64,000 nucleotides of DNA from Nostoc sp. C052. GTDB taxonomy: Bacteria > Cyanobacteriota > Cyanobacteriia > Cyanobacteriales > Nostocaceae. Positions 17,604 to 26,757 of this stretch are shown here, piece by piece (within the stretch, counting starts at the first letter, position 1; each line of letters starts with the position of its first letter). The stretch covers positions 3,348,001 to 3,412,000 of the forward strand of contig NZ_CP040272.1 of assembly GCF_013393905.1 (NCBI RefSeq), read 5' to 3'. The notes below the pieces were generated by a model. The model did not search any database. It was given only the letters and a program-made list of their open reading frames with translations, and was not told the origin of the DNA. Both the position numbers and the translations under genes were made by a program.

Positions 17604-18110
17604 TTAGCTACCACAGCTACCGCAATCGAGGAAGCTACAATCAGCACCACTGCAATCTAGAGAACTGCAATCAGCAGCACCACAATCTAGGGAACCACAA
17701 TCAGGAATCACGGTAGCCATTTCAGCACAATTGCAGCCCAAATCGGCACAATCAAGACAGTTAGTATTGCTATTGTTAATAAATGAGGATTTTTGAGCAA
17801 CTTTACCAGATGCTTGTCGTTGCGGCGTGTCTGTTTCTTCCTCTGGGGATTCTTCTGAGTTATCGGTTTGCGCTCGCAAAATTTGGTTAGCTTGCTTGCA
17901 AGCTTGAAATCGTTCACGGGAATTGATAAAAGCTGCTTTTAACCCTTCCTTAGCAATTACCCGCTTGATGTATTGAGAACAAGATTCGCCGCCATATAGT
18001 ATTCTGTGGGCACAAGCAAAACCTTTGTGTGGGGAAATGTGCTTTTGATATCCAGTAATTGCGGCAGTACCAACTTGTCTAGTAAAAGAATCGAATAAGG
18101 AAATCTGCAT
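17604..18110 (-). CDS. YidD-like protein with cysteine-repeat tail
   Basis: Residues 20-70 match the YidD family (membrane protein insertion efficiency factor), which aids YidC-dependent insertion: YQKHISPHKGFACAHRILYG followed by GESCSQYIKRVI, with the conserved Cys-Ser-Gln-Tyr. Usual YidD proteins are about 80 residues. Here the core is followed by an acidic linker (82-100) and a tail (118-168) with eleven cysteines. Six of these are spaced exactly five apart (138 to 163), in units like SLDCG and GADCS. The DNA of the tail is a 15-bp tandem repeat. The tail could bind metal or form disulfides. Neighbouring genes give no functional clue. Confidence 0.75.
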   Translation of the reverse strand: MQISLFDSFTRQVGTAAITGYQKHISPHKGFACAHRILYGGESCSQYIKRVIAKEGLKAAFINSRERFQACKQANQILRAQTDNSEESPEEETDTPQRQASGKVAQKSSFINNSNTNCLDCADLGCNCAEMATVIPDCGSLDCGAADCSSLDCSGADCSFLDCGSCGS

Positions 18111-18111
18111 A

Positions 18112-18243
18112 TTGGGGACTGGGGATTGGGGATTAGGTAAGCGATATTAATATTCTTCATTCTTCCCAATACCTAATACTCAATATCTAATCCCAAATCC
18201 CAATCACAAATCCCCAGTCCCCAGTCCCCAATACCCAGTCCAA
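18112..18243. repeat. Heptamer repeat block (STRR)
   Basis: Tandem heptamers of the GGGGATT/GGGGACT type on the left and their complements CCCCAGT/CCCAATA on the right make a large foldback. It lies between the start of the YidD-like gene and chlP. Short tandemly repeated heptamers are known for heterocyst-forming cyanobacteria. Confidence 0.7.
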
Positions 18244-18363
18244 TTCGTATCGAAACATTAAGGAATATTGCATTTGTGCAGAAACCTGAAGGTAAACCGC
18301 CAAATCACTAGAAAGACCGTGGTAGTATGCTCTCGGTAAATGTGAAGATTGGGAGAAAGACCT

Positions 18364-19584
18364 TTGACACTACGGGTTGCTGTTATTGGGTCAGGCCCTG
18401 CTGGTTCATCTGCCGCTGAAACACTGGCAGCCTCTGGGATTGAAACCTACCTGTTTGAGCGGAAGCTAGACAATGCAAAGCCTTGTGGGGGTGCAATTCC
18501 CCTGTGTATGGTGAGTGAATTTGACTTACCACCAGAGATAATCGATCGCCGGGTACGGAAGATGAAAATGATTTCGCCTTCCAACCGCGAGGTTGATATC
18601 AATTTGGTAAATGAAGATGAATATATAGGAATGTGCCGCCGGGAAGTGCTGGATGGCTTTTTGCGCGATCGCGCGGCCAAACTAGGCGCAAATTTAATTA
18701 ATGCCACTGTTCATAAACTCGATATACCAGGAAACAATACTGACCCCTATACCATCCATTACATTGACCATACAGAAGGCATATCACAGGGGATTGCTAA
18801 AACCCTGAAGGTGGATTTAGTAATTGGGGCAGACGGGGCTAATTCTCGCGTTGCTAAAGAAATGGACGCTGGGGATTACAATTATGCGATCGCTTTCCAA
18901 GAGCGAATTCGCTTACCCGAAGACAAAATGGCATACTATAACGACCTCGCCGAAATGTATGTCGGTGATGACGTTTCTACCGATTTCTACGCTTGGGTTT
19001 TCCCCAAATATGACCACGTAGCTGTCGGTACTGGCACGATGCATATTAATAAAGCCAGCATCAAACAGTTACAAGCTGGTATCCGCGCCCGTGCTTCCGA
19101 AAAGCTAGCAGGCGGTAAAATCATCAAAGTCGAAGCCCACCCCATTCCTGAACATCCCCGTCCCCGTCGTGTTGTCGGTCGCATCGCTTTGGTGGGAGAT
19201 GCTGCTGGTTACGTTACCAAGTCTTCTGGCGAAGGTATTTATTTTGCCGCTAAATCTGGGCGGATGTGTGCCGAAACCATTGTGGAAACATCTAATGGTG
19301 GTAGCCGCATTCCTACAGAAGGCGACCTTAAGGTTTACCTGAAGCGTTGGGATAAAAGATACGGACTCACCTACAAGGTGCTGGACATTCTACAAACCGT
19401 GTTCTATCGTTCTGACGCCACCCGCGAAGCCTTTGTGGAAATGTGTGATGACCTCGATGTACAACGGCTAACATTCGATAGCTATCTGTATAAGACGGTC
19501 GTCCCAGCTAATCCCATCACCCAATTGAAGATTACTGCCAAAACTATTGGTAGTCTAATTCGGGGTAATGCCCTTGCACCTTAA
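18364..19584 (+). CDS. chlP: Geranylgeranyl reductase
   Basis: The enzyme reduces three double bonds of geranylgeranyl groups to phytyl with NADPH, for chlorophyll a and tocopherol. The FAD-binding motif is VIGSGPAGSSAAET near the N-terminus. The family blocks LFERKLDNAKPCGGAIPLCM and RIALVGDAAGYVTKSSGEGI are present, and the length (406 residues) is normal. No ATG fits the start. TTG at 18364 gives MTLRVAVIGSG, as in related proteins, with GGAGAAAG at the right distance; a TTG at 18349 is possible. It appears monocistronic, and a strong hairpin follows. It works at the thylakoid membrane and should cooperate with dxs-derived isoprenoids. Confidence 0.95.
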   Translation: MTLRVAVIGSGPAGSSAAETLAASGIETYLFERKLDNAKPCGGAIPLCMVSEFDLPPEIIDRRVRKMKMISPSNREVDINLVNEDEYIGMCRREVLDGFLRDRAAKLGANLINATVHKLDIPGNNTDPYTIHYIDHTEGISQGIAKTLKVDLVIGADGANSRVAKEMDAGDYNYAIAFQERIRLPEDKMAYYNDLAEMYVGDDVSTDFYAWVFPKYDHVAVGTGTMHINKASIKQLQAGIRARASEKLAGGKIIKVEAHPIPEHPRPRRVVGRIALVGDAAGYVTKSSGEGIYFAAKSGRMCAETIVETSNGGSRIPTEGDLKVYLKRWDKRYGLTYKVLDILQTVFYRSDATREAFVEMCDDLDVQRLTFDSYLYKTVVPANPITQLKITAKTIGSLIRGNALAP

Positions 19585-19630
19585 TTGAGGGCAAAGGACT
19601 GGGAATTCCAACAAGTACATTACTCAATTT

Positions 19631-19696
19631 TGTGGGGTGGATATCTTGCACGCTGATTAATCAGGGCGGGCAAGATGCCCACCCCACAATATATAT
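19631..19696 (+). terminator. Hairpin after chlP, MITE-core repeat
   Basis: Arms TGTGGGGTGG..ATCTTGC and GCAAGATGCCCACCCCACA flank a short loop, and a T-rich run follows (ATATATATTTTT). The stem is also the core of the MITE-like family at 12300. Its place 46 bp after the chlP stop fits a factor-independent terminator. Confidence 0.6.
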
Positions 19697-19737
19697 TTTT
19701 ATCATTTGATAGTAATGGTTAGTGAGGAAGGCTAATC

Positions 19738-20577
19738 ATGCAACTAAATCGATTCGACAACATTCAGGAATTCTGGCACTGCACTCAGGCTTACTTACTC
19801 CAGCATCAGGTAGAAAATAATGTTTTGCTCAGTATTTTGCATACCTTGTTGCATAACCCAGAACGTTATCTGAGTAAGCCTTATTTAGCAATTGTCCAAA
19901 CAAGTGGCGAAATTCTGGCTGTTGCCATCCGCACCCCACCTCAAAAATTGATCCTATCCAAAGCCCAGAATATGGATGCTTTGCAGTTGATTGCTCAAGA
20001 TTTGCGTCAAGAGCAACTGCCAGGAAGCATGGGACTGGCAACTGAAGCAGAAATATTCTCGCAGACTTGGCAAAGGCTGACAGGACAATTCTATCAACGG
20101 TCGGTGGTAATGAAAATTTACCAATTAACGGCAGTGCAAAGAGTCTCAACGGCCAGGGGATATCTCAGATTGGCAACAGAAAGCGATCGCTCTCTTTTGA
20201 TTGAGTGGCTTTCTGCATTTTTATCTGAGATAGATCAGGCGGTGAGCGAAGATGTCGAACACCAAGTAGATAATCGGTTGAAAGAGCAGAATACTTATTT
20301 TTGGGTTGATAGCACTCCAGTTTCAGTTGCGTCTAGCAAACAATTGTTAGCTACAATTGGTCGGATCAATTTAGCTTATACGCCACCAGAGTATCGTCGC
20401 CAAGGATATGCCACTGCCTGTGTCGCAGCGTTAAGCCAAAAACTGCTAGATCAGGGATGCCGCCATTGTTTCCTCATAGCAAATTTAGCCAATCCCACAG
20501 CTAATCATATTTATCAAGCAATTGGGTATTGCCCCATTTGCGATTGGCACGGATACTCATTCACCTCAAACGAGTAA
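19738..20577 (+). CDS. GNAT-family acetyltransferase
   Basis: A 279-residue protein with a C-terminal GNAT domain (about 145-275). NLAYTPPEYRRQGYATACVA is the acetyl-CoA-binding helix entrance, and LIANLANPTANHIYQAIGY the last conserved block. The N-terminal 140 residues are an extra helical and beta half, as in two-lobed GNATs of cyanobacteria and bacilli. The ATG at 19738 is preceded by GAGGAAGG, a strong ribosome site. The substrate is unknown. It is probably transcribed alone. Confidence 0.8.
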   Translation: MQLNRFDNIQEFWHCTQAYLLQHQVENNVLLSILHTLLHNPERYLSKPYLAIVQTSGEILAVAIRTPPQKLILSKAQNMDALQLIAQDLRQEQLPGSMGLATEAEIFSQTWQRLTGQFYQRSVVMKIYQLTAVQRVSTARGYLRLATESDRSLLIEWLSAFLSEIDQAVSEDVEHQVDNRLKEQNTYFWVDSTPVSVASSKQLLATIGRINLAYTPPEYRRQGYATACVAALSQKLLDQGCRHCFLIANLANPTANHIYQAIGYCPICDWHGYSFTSNE

Positions 20578-20706
20578 GGATAATAAAGCGATCGCTCCAG
20601 ACTGTTAAAGTCAGAGTTTTGGCAAACCTCCTCTAACTTGTCATGCTTGGGTGGAGGTTAGGTATGCTGTATTCTTAACTTCAGCGATAAATTGCTTTTT
20701 GAATAA

Positions 20707-22068
20707 ATGCTTAATTTTATTTCCTATTTGTTTTTGGCTCAAGCTTCGCCTTCTCCAGCACCGCAGGAAATTTTCATTCCCCAACAAACAAGACCTTTAA
20801 CAGGTCATCTTGACGAAGTACCAGTATTTAACAGTAATAACCCAGAAGTAGTTCAGAGTGAAGGAATTCTGCTCTCTACATTTCCTCCTCAAGGCAAAAA
20901 AGTGCCTAGCGCCCACCTGAACTTTCCATTTCAGGGACGGTTTGATTTATTTTCTCACCATATTGCTAGAGCAATTGAGACTCCAAATGATTTGCGGACT
21001 CTTTATTTGGGAGTGATTGTTTACAATCCCAGCGATCGCCCTGCAACTGTCAACATTTTGCAAGCAGCTAGTTATGTTAGTCAACCTGATGCACCTTTTG
21101 TCAAGCTGCCTCCCATGCAGGACAATAATTCGGGAGACGTTTTTGCTGGGCCAGGCGATCGCGCGATGAATGATGTGCTGCGAGTCAAACGGCAAGGATG
21201 GCCAGCCCAGTTGGTAATTCCACCAAAACAAAGCCGGATGTTAATGAATCATCCCATTCCAGTGCGAACTTTAACGCCGCCATTGAATGGACGTTCTACT
21301 TTGTTACGTTTGTATAGCGATAATCCAGTTTATCTGGCCAACCTGGCCATGTTTGCCAAACCCAATCCCGATGGTAGTGAACGAGCGCCAACTTTAGAAG
21401 AATGGGAGAATTTGTTAGAAAATGGTGATTTTGCAGGGCCTCGTGAACCTGCTCCCAGTCCTCCAGATCGCCTTGAAGGGGCAACAGAAATTTATGGACG
21501 AGTAGCAGGGGTAGCTATTGGCTCTCGTTGGCAAGCACAAGTTACCGACTCTAATAGTTCATACCTGACAATTCCCAAATCAGGACAAGCTTTTTCTTAC
21601 GGTTTAAGTACCCTTTTAGCAGGCAAAATGGGTACTGGACAAAACCAAACTGCTAAACTCGTAGCGCGTTATCCTGGTAGTGCTTACGAAGCTCACGGCA
21701 ACTACGGCATTGAATACAACATCTCTCTACCATTATTCAACAATACGGATAAGCCACAAACTATAAATGTGCTTTTCCAAACGCCTATTAAAGAAGATGA
21801 GTTAAGTAAACCAGGGCTACGCTTTTTTTCACCACCTGAACCATCTGTCTTTTTCCGTGGCACTGTTCGTATTCGCTACAATGACGATAATGGCTTACCC
21901 AGAACCCAATACTGGCACTTAGTTCAACAACGGGGACAGATGGGAGAACCGCTTGCTCAATTAAAAATATCTCCTGGTCAGCGGCGACTGGTAAAAGTGG
22001 ATTTTCTCTACCCGCCTGATGCTACGCCCCCTCAAATGCTGACAATTCAAACTGTAGACCAGACATAA
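20707..22068 (+). CDS. DUF3370 family protein
   Basis: A 453-residue cyanobacterial protein recognised as DUF3370 by the blocks PLTGHLDEVPVFNSNNPEVV (about 33-52) and LRTLYLGVIVYNPSDRPATV (about 96-115). A short hydrophobic N-terminus (FISYLFLAQAS) looks like an export signal. The rest is beta-rich with several long loops (TPPLNGRSTLLRLYSDNPVY). The function of the family is unknown; an envelope or periplasmic location is likely. It stands between an acetyltransferase gene and a membrane pentapeptide gene and seems to be its own unit. Confidence 0.85.
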   Translation: MLNFISYLFLAQASPSPAPQEIFIPQQTRPLTGHLDEVPVFNSNNPEVVQSEGILLSTFPPQGKKVPSAHLNFPFQGRFDLFSHHIARAIETPNDLRTLYLGVIVYNPSDRPATVNILQAASYVSQPDAPFVKLPPMQDNNSGDVFAGPGDRAMNDVLRVKRQGWPAQLVIPPKQSRMLMNHPIPVRTLTPPLNGRSTLLRLYSDNPVYLANLAMFAKPNPDGSERAPTLEEWENLLENGDFAGPREPAPSPPDRLEGATEIYGRVAGVAIGSRWQAQVTDSNSSYLTIPKSGQAFSYGLSTLLAGKMGTGQNQTAKLVARYPGSAYEAHGNYGIEYNISLPLFNNTDKPQTINVLFQTPIKEDELSKPGLRFFSPPEPSVFFRGTVRIRYNDDNGLPRTQYWHLVQQRGQMGEPLAQLKISPGQRRLVKVDFLYPPDATPPQMLTIQTVDQT

Positions 22069-22174
22069 GGCAGAGGGCAACATTTCTCAATCTCAGGGAA
22101 TATACGTCTTTACTTTAGTGCAATTTCTGATAAAACAGATGTTGTTCTGAGTTTGCTGGGGCAAAATAGAAAAC

Positions 22175-23527
22175 ATGACGATTGAATCCAATTCTTCTAA
22201 TCTACCAACCCCAGAACCAGACCCCGAAAACGATTCGCAACCAAATGACTTTGACGGTAGTGCAACTGAGAAGAACCTTAATTCAGAAGTACTAGCGACA
22301 CAACAAGCACTAGCGGCGATCGCGTCTTTAAATTCTCCCCAATATACAACTGCACTACAACAAGCTCGTTCGGAAGTCAAGCACCCCACTACCAAACAAT
22401 TCACAGTTAAGCCCAGGGCATTGCTGATTACTCTAATCGCGATCGCCATCACCTTTATTGGAATTATCCTTAATAACTGGATCGTTGGCATTATCGGCAC
22501 ACTGATGGCTTTGGTGTTATCCCTGGCGATATTATTACCTTGGTTCCAAGAAGTTTTAGACGAGTGGTTTTCACCCCAAGAACGCACGCTGTTTGTAGCC
22601 TTTTTGGGACTATTAGTAGCCATCATCGGCTTGATCAGATTCACAGGTGTAGGCGATCGCTTGCTTGTTTTAGGACGCCAAATTAATTGGGATATTGCTG
22701 GAACCCTAGCAGATTGGTTTGGCGCATTGGGGCAAATTCTCATCGCCATCATTGCCGTTTACGTAGCATGGCGACAATATGTCATTTCTAAAGACTTGAC
22801 AATTCAGCAAAACCTGCTGACAGTTCAGCAAAATATTATCACCCAGCAACAGACCATTGATTCCTATTTCCAAGGCGTTTCCGACTTAGTATTAGATGAA
22901 GAAGGATTATTAGAAGATTGGCCGCAAGAAAGAGCGATCGCTGAAGGACGTACAGCGGCAATTTTAAGTAGTGTCGATGGTAGTGGGAAAGCGAAAATTC
23001 TCCGCTTTCTCTCACGTTCCAAGTTGTTATCACCTCTAAAACGCGATCGCCTATTAGGTAGAGCCATTCTCGACGGGACTGGCGGATATGCAGAAGACCG
23101 CCTCGAAGGTGTGCGTGTCATCGACTTAGGTGTAATGCTAGCCGCAGCCGACCTTTCTGGTACTGATTTACGTTGGACTGATTTGAGCGAGGCTAATCTT
23201 GTCCGTGCTAATCTGTCCGGTTGTGACTTAGTAAAAGCCAACCTCTCCCGCACAATTTTATATAACGCTAATCTTAGTGGTGCTGACATCAACGGGATTC
23301 GTCTATTTTATGGCGTAGTAGATAAAGCATCACCCCGCAGTCGCACCGAACCACCAGATTATGAAACCGGCGAACAAACTGGCGCTGTCGTAGAAAATAT
23401 CGATTTGACGAATGTGCAGCGGATGTCTGAGTCTACACGTTGTTATTGTTGCACTTGGGGTGGTGAAAAAACCAGAGGTACTATTCCTGGTGGTTGTGAA
23501 GGTATTCCCAATAAGTTGGGAAGATAG
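22175..23527 (+). CDS. Membrane protein with pentapeptide repeats
   Basis: A 450-residue protein. Residues 88-200 hold about four hydrophobic helices (ALLITLIAIAITFIGIILNN, TLMALVLSLAILLPW, FVAFLGLLVAIIGLI, ILIAIIAVYVAW). A Gln-rich coiled region follows (QQNLLTVQQNIITQQQ). Near residues 325-375 are pentapeptide repeats of A(D/N)LS type (ADLSGTDLRWTDLSEANLVR), which fold as a right-handed beta-helix. The C-terminus has four cysteines (CYCCTWGG and CEG). Membrane-anchored pentapeptide proteins are frequent in Nostocales but mostly uncharacterised. It likely sits in the cytoplasmic or thylakoid membrane with the helix in the cytosol. Confidence 0.85.
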   Translation: MTIESNSSNLPTPEPDPENDSQPNDFDGSATEKNLNSEVLATQQALAAIASLNSPQYTTALQQARSEVKHPTTKQFTVKPRALLITLIAIAITFIGIILNNWIVGIIGTLMALVLSLAILLPWFQEVLDEWFSPQERTLFVAFLGLLVAIIGLIRFTGVGDRLLVLGRQINWDIAGTLADWFGALGQILIAIIAVYVAWRQYVISKDLTIQQNLLTVQQNIITQQQTIDSYFQGVSDLVLDEEGLLEDWPQERAIAEGRTAAILSSVDGSGKAKILRFLSRSKLLSPLKRDRLLGRAILDGTGGYAEDRLEGVRVIDLGVMLAAADLSGTDLRWTDLSEANLVRANLSGCDLVKANLSRTILYNANLSGADINGIRLFYGVVDKASPRSRTEPPDYETGEQTGAVVENIDLTNVQRMSESTRCYCCTWGGEKTRGTIPGGCEGIPNKLGR

Positions 23528-23586
23528 TTATACCAAGTTTAAATACTTCTCTGCAAAGAGTGCTACGTGTTCCCCAATCTCTAACT

Positions 23587-23907
23587 CTAGCGACCCGCAA
23601 CAAATATCTGTTCTGCGGTCAAATTCAGGTCTGGAAATGTTTGGGAGATGAGGCGTTCTGTTCCTCTAAACTGTTGTCCTTGATAAGTTCCATCGATTAA
23701 CTGATAAATAGTGATTACAGGTTGCTTGGATAAGCCGATGTAGCGTTTACCTCCTAGCCCTAGATAATCTGCGATCCAATACTCCCCAATACCTAAAGTT
23801 TCGTAGTCTTCCACTTTCCGGGCATAGTCATTCTGCCAATTGGTACTGACAACTTCTATGACTAATTTAACAGATTTACCTAGTGTAATTAATAGTGGCT
23901 GAAACCA
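23587..23907 (-). pseudogene. Decayed Uma2 (DUF820) family gene, 3' part
   Basis: The minus strand reads QPLLITLGKSVKLVIEVVST, then NWQNDYARKVEDYETLGI and EYWIADYLGLGGKRYIG. This is the C-terminal nuclease-like half of Uma2 proteins, with the PD-(D/E)XK-type residues in LVIEVVST. Continuing upstream the frame meets a TGA at 23908-23910. A neighbouring frame reads SEPGRTNLDGF, which may be the continuation, so a frameshift plus loss of the 5' half is likely. Intact family members are about 190-220 residues. Many such genes in Nostocales genomes are broken. Confidence 0.7.
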
Positions 23908-23977
23908 TCAAGATTTGTCCTTCCAGGTTCAGAATTAGAGCAGCAATACTGCTCTTAATTATTCTAACTACCTTTAA

Positions 23978-24607
23978 TTAGGCAAAAGTCAATTGACTAA
24001 TACGCTTCAAAATTTGGAGTACATTATATAACTCATTGCCACGGTTACGGACATCAAAAATATCCGAAGTGGTATAGCGAGGAGGATAACCTTTGAGCAG
24101 TTTAATGAACATAAAACTGCCACCAGAAGTAATCATACCAAATACTACATCTTGTGACTGGGGAGCAGCCAGCATATATGCCAGAATTTGGTCAAGTCCT
24201 GCTTCTACCGAATAAGCAACCTGTTTAGACTCAATAACTGTTACCCAGAATTTTTGATTTAGAAGTAAAAAGTCAATTCGTCCTTTGATGATAGTTTGTT
24301 TGTCTTGTGTTTCAATCTCGATAGATTTCTCTAATTTGAGGTGAAAAGGAGGTAAATAAAACTTGCCAATGAATAGTAGTGGTGATAAAACAATCGTGTT
24401 AACTGTATTTTCTAATAAAGGCGGATAGTTTCGCAAATTTATGTAACCTGCCTTTATTTGATCCAATAGCTGCTTTTCTAAACTTGTCAGTTCAGGTAGG
24501 TCATCTTGCCACTCTCGAAAGAATTCTTCCGAATCAACTAACTCTAATCCATAGAGCAATATTAGTTGCTCAAGTGTGACGTTTTCCGCAGCAAGAGTTT
24601 GAACCAT
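23978..24607 (-). CDS. PD-(D/E)XK nuclease-fold protein
   Basis: A 209-residue protein from the ATG at 24607; a TTG 12 bp earlier is possible. The central part shows a nuclease-like motif: Asp in GRIDFLLLNQKFWVTVIESK followed by Glu-x-Lys (ESK), as in the PD-(D/E)XK fold of type I restriction R-subunit N-domains and related proteins. The C-terminus (LDQILAYMLAAPQSQDVVFG) fits the same group. No methylase or specificity gene is near, so it is not a complete restriction system. It lies 33 bp after map on the same strand and may share its transcript. Activity on DNA is an inference. Confidence 0.65.
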   Translation of the reverse strand: MVQTLAAENVTLEQLILLYGLELVDSEEFFREWQDDLPELTSLEKQLLDQIKAGYINLRNYPPLLENTVNTIVLSPLLFIGKFYLPPFHLKLEKSIEIETQDKQTIIKGRIDFLLLNQKFWVTVIESKQVAYSVEAGLDQILAYMLAAPQSQDVVFGMITSGGSFMFIKLLKGYPPRYTTSDIFDVRNRGNELYNVLQILKRISQLTFA

Positions 24608-24640
24608 AATGTTAATCAAGCAGTAGAAAAATCTACCAGT

Positions 24641-25417
24641 TTAGTAATTCTCACCTTCAGGTAGGGTGAGGATTTCAACGCCATCTTCAGTTACAGCTAA
24701 GGTATGCTCACATTGAGCAGAAAGCTTGCGATCGCGCGTTACCGCAGTCCACTTATCACTGAGAACTTCGACTTCGTAAGTACCTTCGTTAATCATTGGC
24801 TCAATGGTAAAAACCATCCCTGGTCTGAGGCGCTTGCCCTTACCGCGTGTACCATAGTGGGGAACATCTGGCGCAGTATGGAAAATGTTACTGATGCCGT
24901 GTCCAACGAAATCTCGTACCACAGAAAAGCCTTGTGCTTCAGCATACTCTTGAATAGCTGCACCAATGTCGCCAATACGTGCCCCTGGCTTAACTTCAGC
25001 AATACCCAGGCGGAGACATTCTTCTGTCACCTCTACCAACTTTCTCGTTTTTGGAGAAGGAGTACCAACAAAAAATGTCTTGGATGTATCGCCGTGATAA
25101 CCTTCAACAATCGGCGTAACATCAATATTAATGATGTCACCTTCTTTCAGAATTTGCTTGGCATTGGGAATGCCGTGACAAATTACCTCATTTACACTAG
25201 TGCAAATCGATTTCGGATAACCTTTATAACCAAGGGGTGCGCTTTTTGCTCCATGCGCTTGTGTCCAACGTTCGGCTTCATCATTTAGTTCAAGAGTGCT
25301 AACCCCTGGCTTCACAAATGGTTCGAGATGCTGGAGAAGTTTAGCAGCTAAACGTCCAGCTTGACGCATTTTCTCTATTTCTCGTTGGGATAAAATAACA
25401 ATTAGTTCGGTTTTCAT
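24641..25417 (-). CDS. map: Methionine aminopeptidase type I
   Basis: A 258-residue enzyme that removes the initiator methionine from nascent proteins. The dinuclear metal site is complete: Asp in INIDVTPIVEGYHGD (two Asp), His in FVGHGIS, Glu in FTIEPMIN and Glu in CEHTLAVTEDG. The substrate-pocket His lies in VNEVICHGIPN. The length is that of type Ia enzymes without an N-terminal zinc finger. The start lies 10 bp downstream of the bvdR stop, so the two genes are probably co-transcribed. Cyanobacteria often carry several map paralogues; this may be one of them. Confidence 0.95.
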   Translation of the reverse strand: MKTELIVILSQREIEKMRQAGRLAAKLLQHLEPFVKPGVSTLELNDEAERWTQAHGAKSAPLGYKGYPKSICTSVNEVICHGIPNAKQILKEGDIINIDVTPIVEGYHGDTSKTFFVGTPSPKTRKLVEVTEECLRLGIAEVKPGARIGDIGAAIQEYAEAQGFSVVRDFVGHGISNIFHTAPDVPHYGTRGKGKRLRPGMVFTIEPMINEGTYEVEVLSDKWTAVTRDRKLSAQCEHTLAVTEDGVEILTLPEGENY

Positions 25418-25427
25418 TAACTTTTAT

Positions 25428-26432
25428 CTAGAAATCTTTCATAAACATAGTTAACCCTGTCTGTGCGGCTCTTTGGGCAGCATCAGCAACCTTTAGGGTA
25501 TATAAGCTCTCCTCTGGGGTAACGTACAAAGGAGTGCCATCAAAAAGATGGTCTAATACCATACTCGTATCTTTAGCGAACAAACCCCGTCGAGGACCAA
25601 CCTCTATAGATGTTGTTTCTCCTGGCTGGATGAAAATTCCGGTGTCACCATCAAAAATTAAACCACCTTTTTCGCCGTGAACTTCAAACTTGCGTTCTGA
25701 TTGCCAAAGACTTTCACCTTTACCGTACACTACTTGGGCTAAAAGTCCACTGTTAAAGCACAGTTCACTAGTGCAGAAACAGGTTTGGTAATATTCCGGT
25801 TCTATTTCCCAATATCGCTGGTGACAGTTAACTGTAAATACTTTACCAAATAAATCGATGAGGCGATGTAGGCGAGACAGGGCCCCAATTAAGGGAAAGC
25901 CGAACAAATCGTGGTTATAAGTCCATTTGCGGGGTGCAGGATTTTGAGGATTGATGGTGCTGTAGCGAACATAAAACACTTCACCAATTTTGGCTAAGTT
26001 TTGCTTCAAGGCTTGATGCAAACCACCCAAAAGTTCCAGGTGTTCTATATGCAGAAGTTTTTGTTTTGCTTTGGCTAAAGCAATCAATTCCTCTGCTTCG
26101 ACTACATCCAACGAAAGAGGATACTCTACAATCACATGTTTGTCGTTGGTTAGCGCTGCACGCGCGATCGCCCCATGATCTCGATTAATCGTAGATATCG
26201 CCACTAGGTCTATATCTTCACGTTCTACTAGCTCTTGCCAAGAACTCAATGTTTCAATCTGGTACTCTTTAGCAAAGGCTTCGGTTTTTTCGCTTGTATG
26301 ACCAACAACTGCGACTAGGTGCGATCGCTCATCGTGGAGCAATGCTTCAGCCCGAAACTTTGCCGCATATCCAGTACCGATCAAACCTACACGCACTTTT
26401 GCTTTTTCCGAAGCAGCTTTTGAATTATACAT
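25428..26432 (-). CDS. bvdR: Biliverdin reductase
   Basis: A Gfo/Idh/MocA-type NAD(P)-binding protein of 334 residues from the ATG at 26432, preceded by GAGG. It matches cyanobacterial biliverdin reductase, which makes bilirubin from biliverdin IXalpha and affects phycobiliprotein levels. Visible are the nucleotide fold VGLIGTGYAAKFRAEAL (about 15-31), VIVEYPLSLDVVEAEEL and the diagnostic block LLHIEHLELLGGLHQALKQN. GEVFYVRYSTINPQNPAPRK follows, and the C-terminal sheet includes YGKGESLWQSERKFEVHGEK. A general sugar-type oxidoreductase is the alternative, but the HIEHLELLGG and NPAPRKWTY blocks favour BvdR. It is upstream of map. Confidence 0.85.
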   Translation of the reverse strand: MYNSKAASEKAKVRVGLIGTGYAAKFRAEALLHDERSHLVAVVGHTSEKTEAFAKEYQIETLSSWQELVEREDIDLVAISTINRDHGAIARAALTNDKHVIVEYPLSLDVVEAEELIALAKAKQKLLHIEHLELLGGLHQALKQNLAKIGEVFYVRYSTINPQNPAPRKWTYNHDLFGFPLIGALSRLHRLIDLFGKVFTVNCHQRYWEIEPEYYQTCFCTSELCFNSGLLAQVVYGKGESLWQSERKFEVHGEKGGLIFDGDTGIFIQPGETTSIEVGPRRGLFAKDTSMVLDHLFDGTPLYVTPEESLYTLKVADAAQRAAQTGLTMFMKDF

Positions 26433-26697
26433 GATCCTCACTAGTTCTGTTTTTGATCGTCTCACGCTTCTAGTGGTCAGATTCTCTCTTCATTGGGTTC
26501 ACCAGTCTAGACTCTACAACATTCGTCAGAACCCCTCAAGCACGTATGAGACTTTATTTTCAAAAGAAAGCCCCCTTTTTGAAAGCAGAGCTAACGTGCT
26601 GCACAATACACAAAATTTGTCAAATAATGAACAGAAAAATTTTGGAAAAAGTTACCGCATCAGCTTGCTTTCGTCGGGGTATGCGATCGCAATCTAA

Positions 26698-26757
26698 GGG
26701 ACTGACAAATAACAAAATATCCAATTAACTCTTGTGGGGTGGGCAACAAGAGCGCCC
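26698..26757. repeat. MITE-like element, left half
   Basis: It begins GGGACTGACAAATAACAAAA and runs through TATCCAATTAACTCTTGTGG, as in the full copy at 12300. It stops after GGGCAACAAGAGCGCCC, with no right end. A truncated or decayed copy. Confidence 0.7.

Noticed and set aside
18112..18243. A CRISPR array
   Set aside because: The repeats are contiguous heptamers without unique spacers, and no cas gene is present in the window.
22093..22752. A 219-codon frame on the minus strand
   Set aside because: It overlaps the antisense of the membrane pentapeptide gene and lacks recognisable motifs or a ribosome site.
23978..24607. A restriction-modification system
   Set aside because: Only a nuclease-fold protein is present; no methylase or specificity gene lies nearby.
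24704..25288. A 194-codon open frame on the plus strand
   Set aside because: It is the antisense of map; the minus-strand protein has all metal-binding residues, while this frame has no family likeness.
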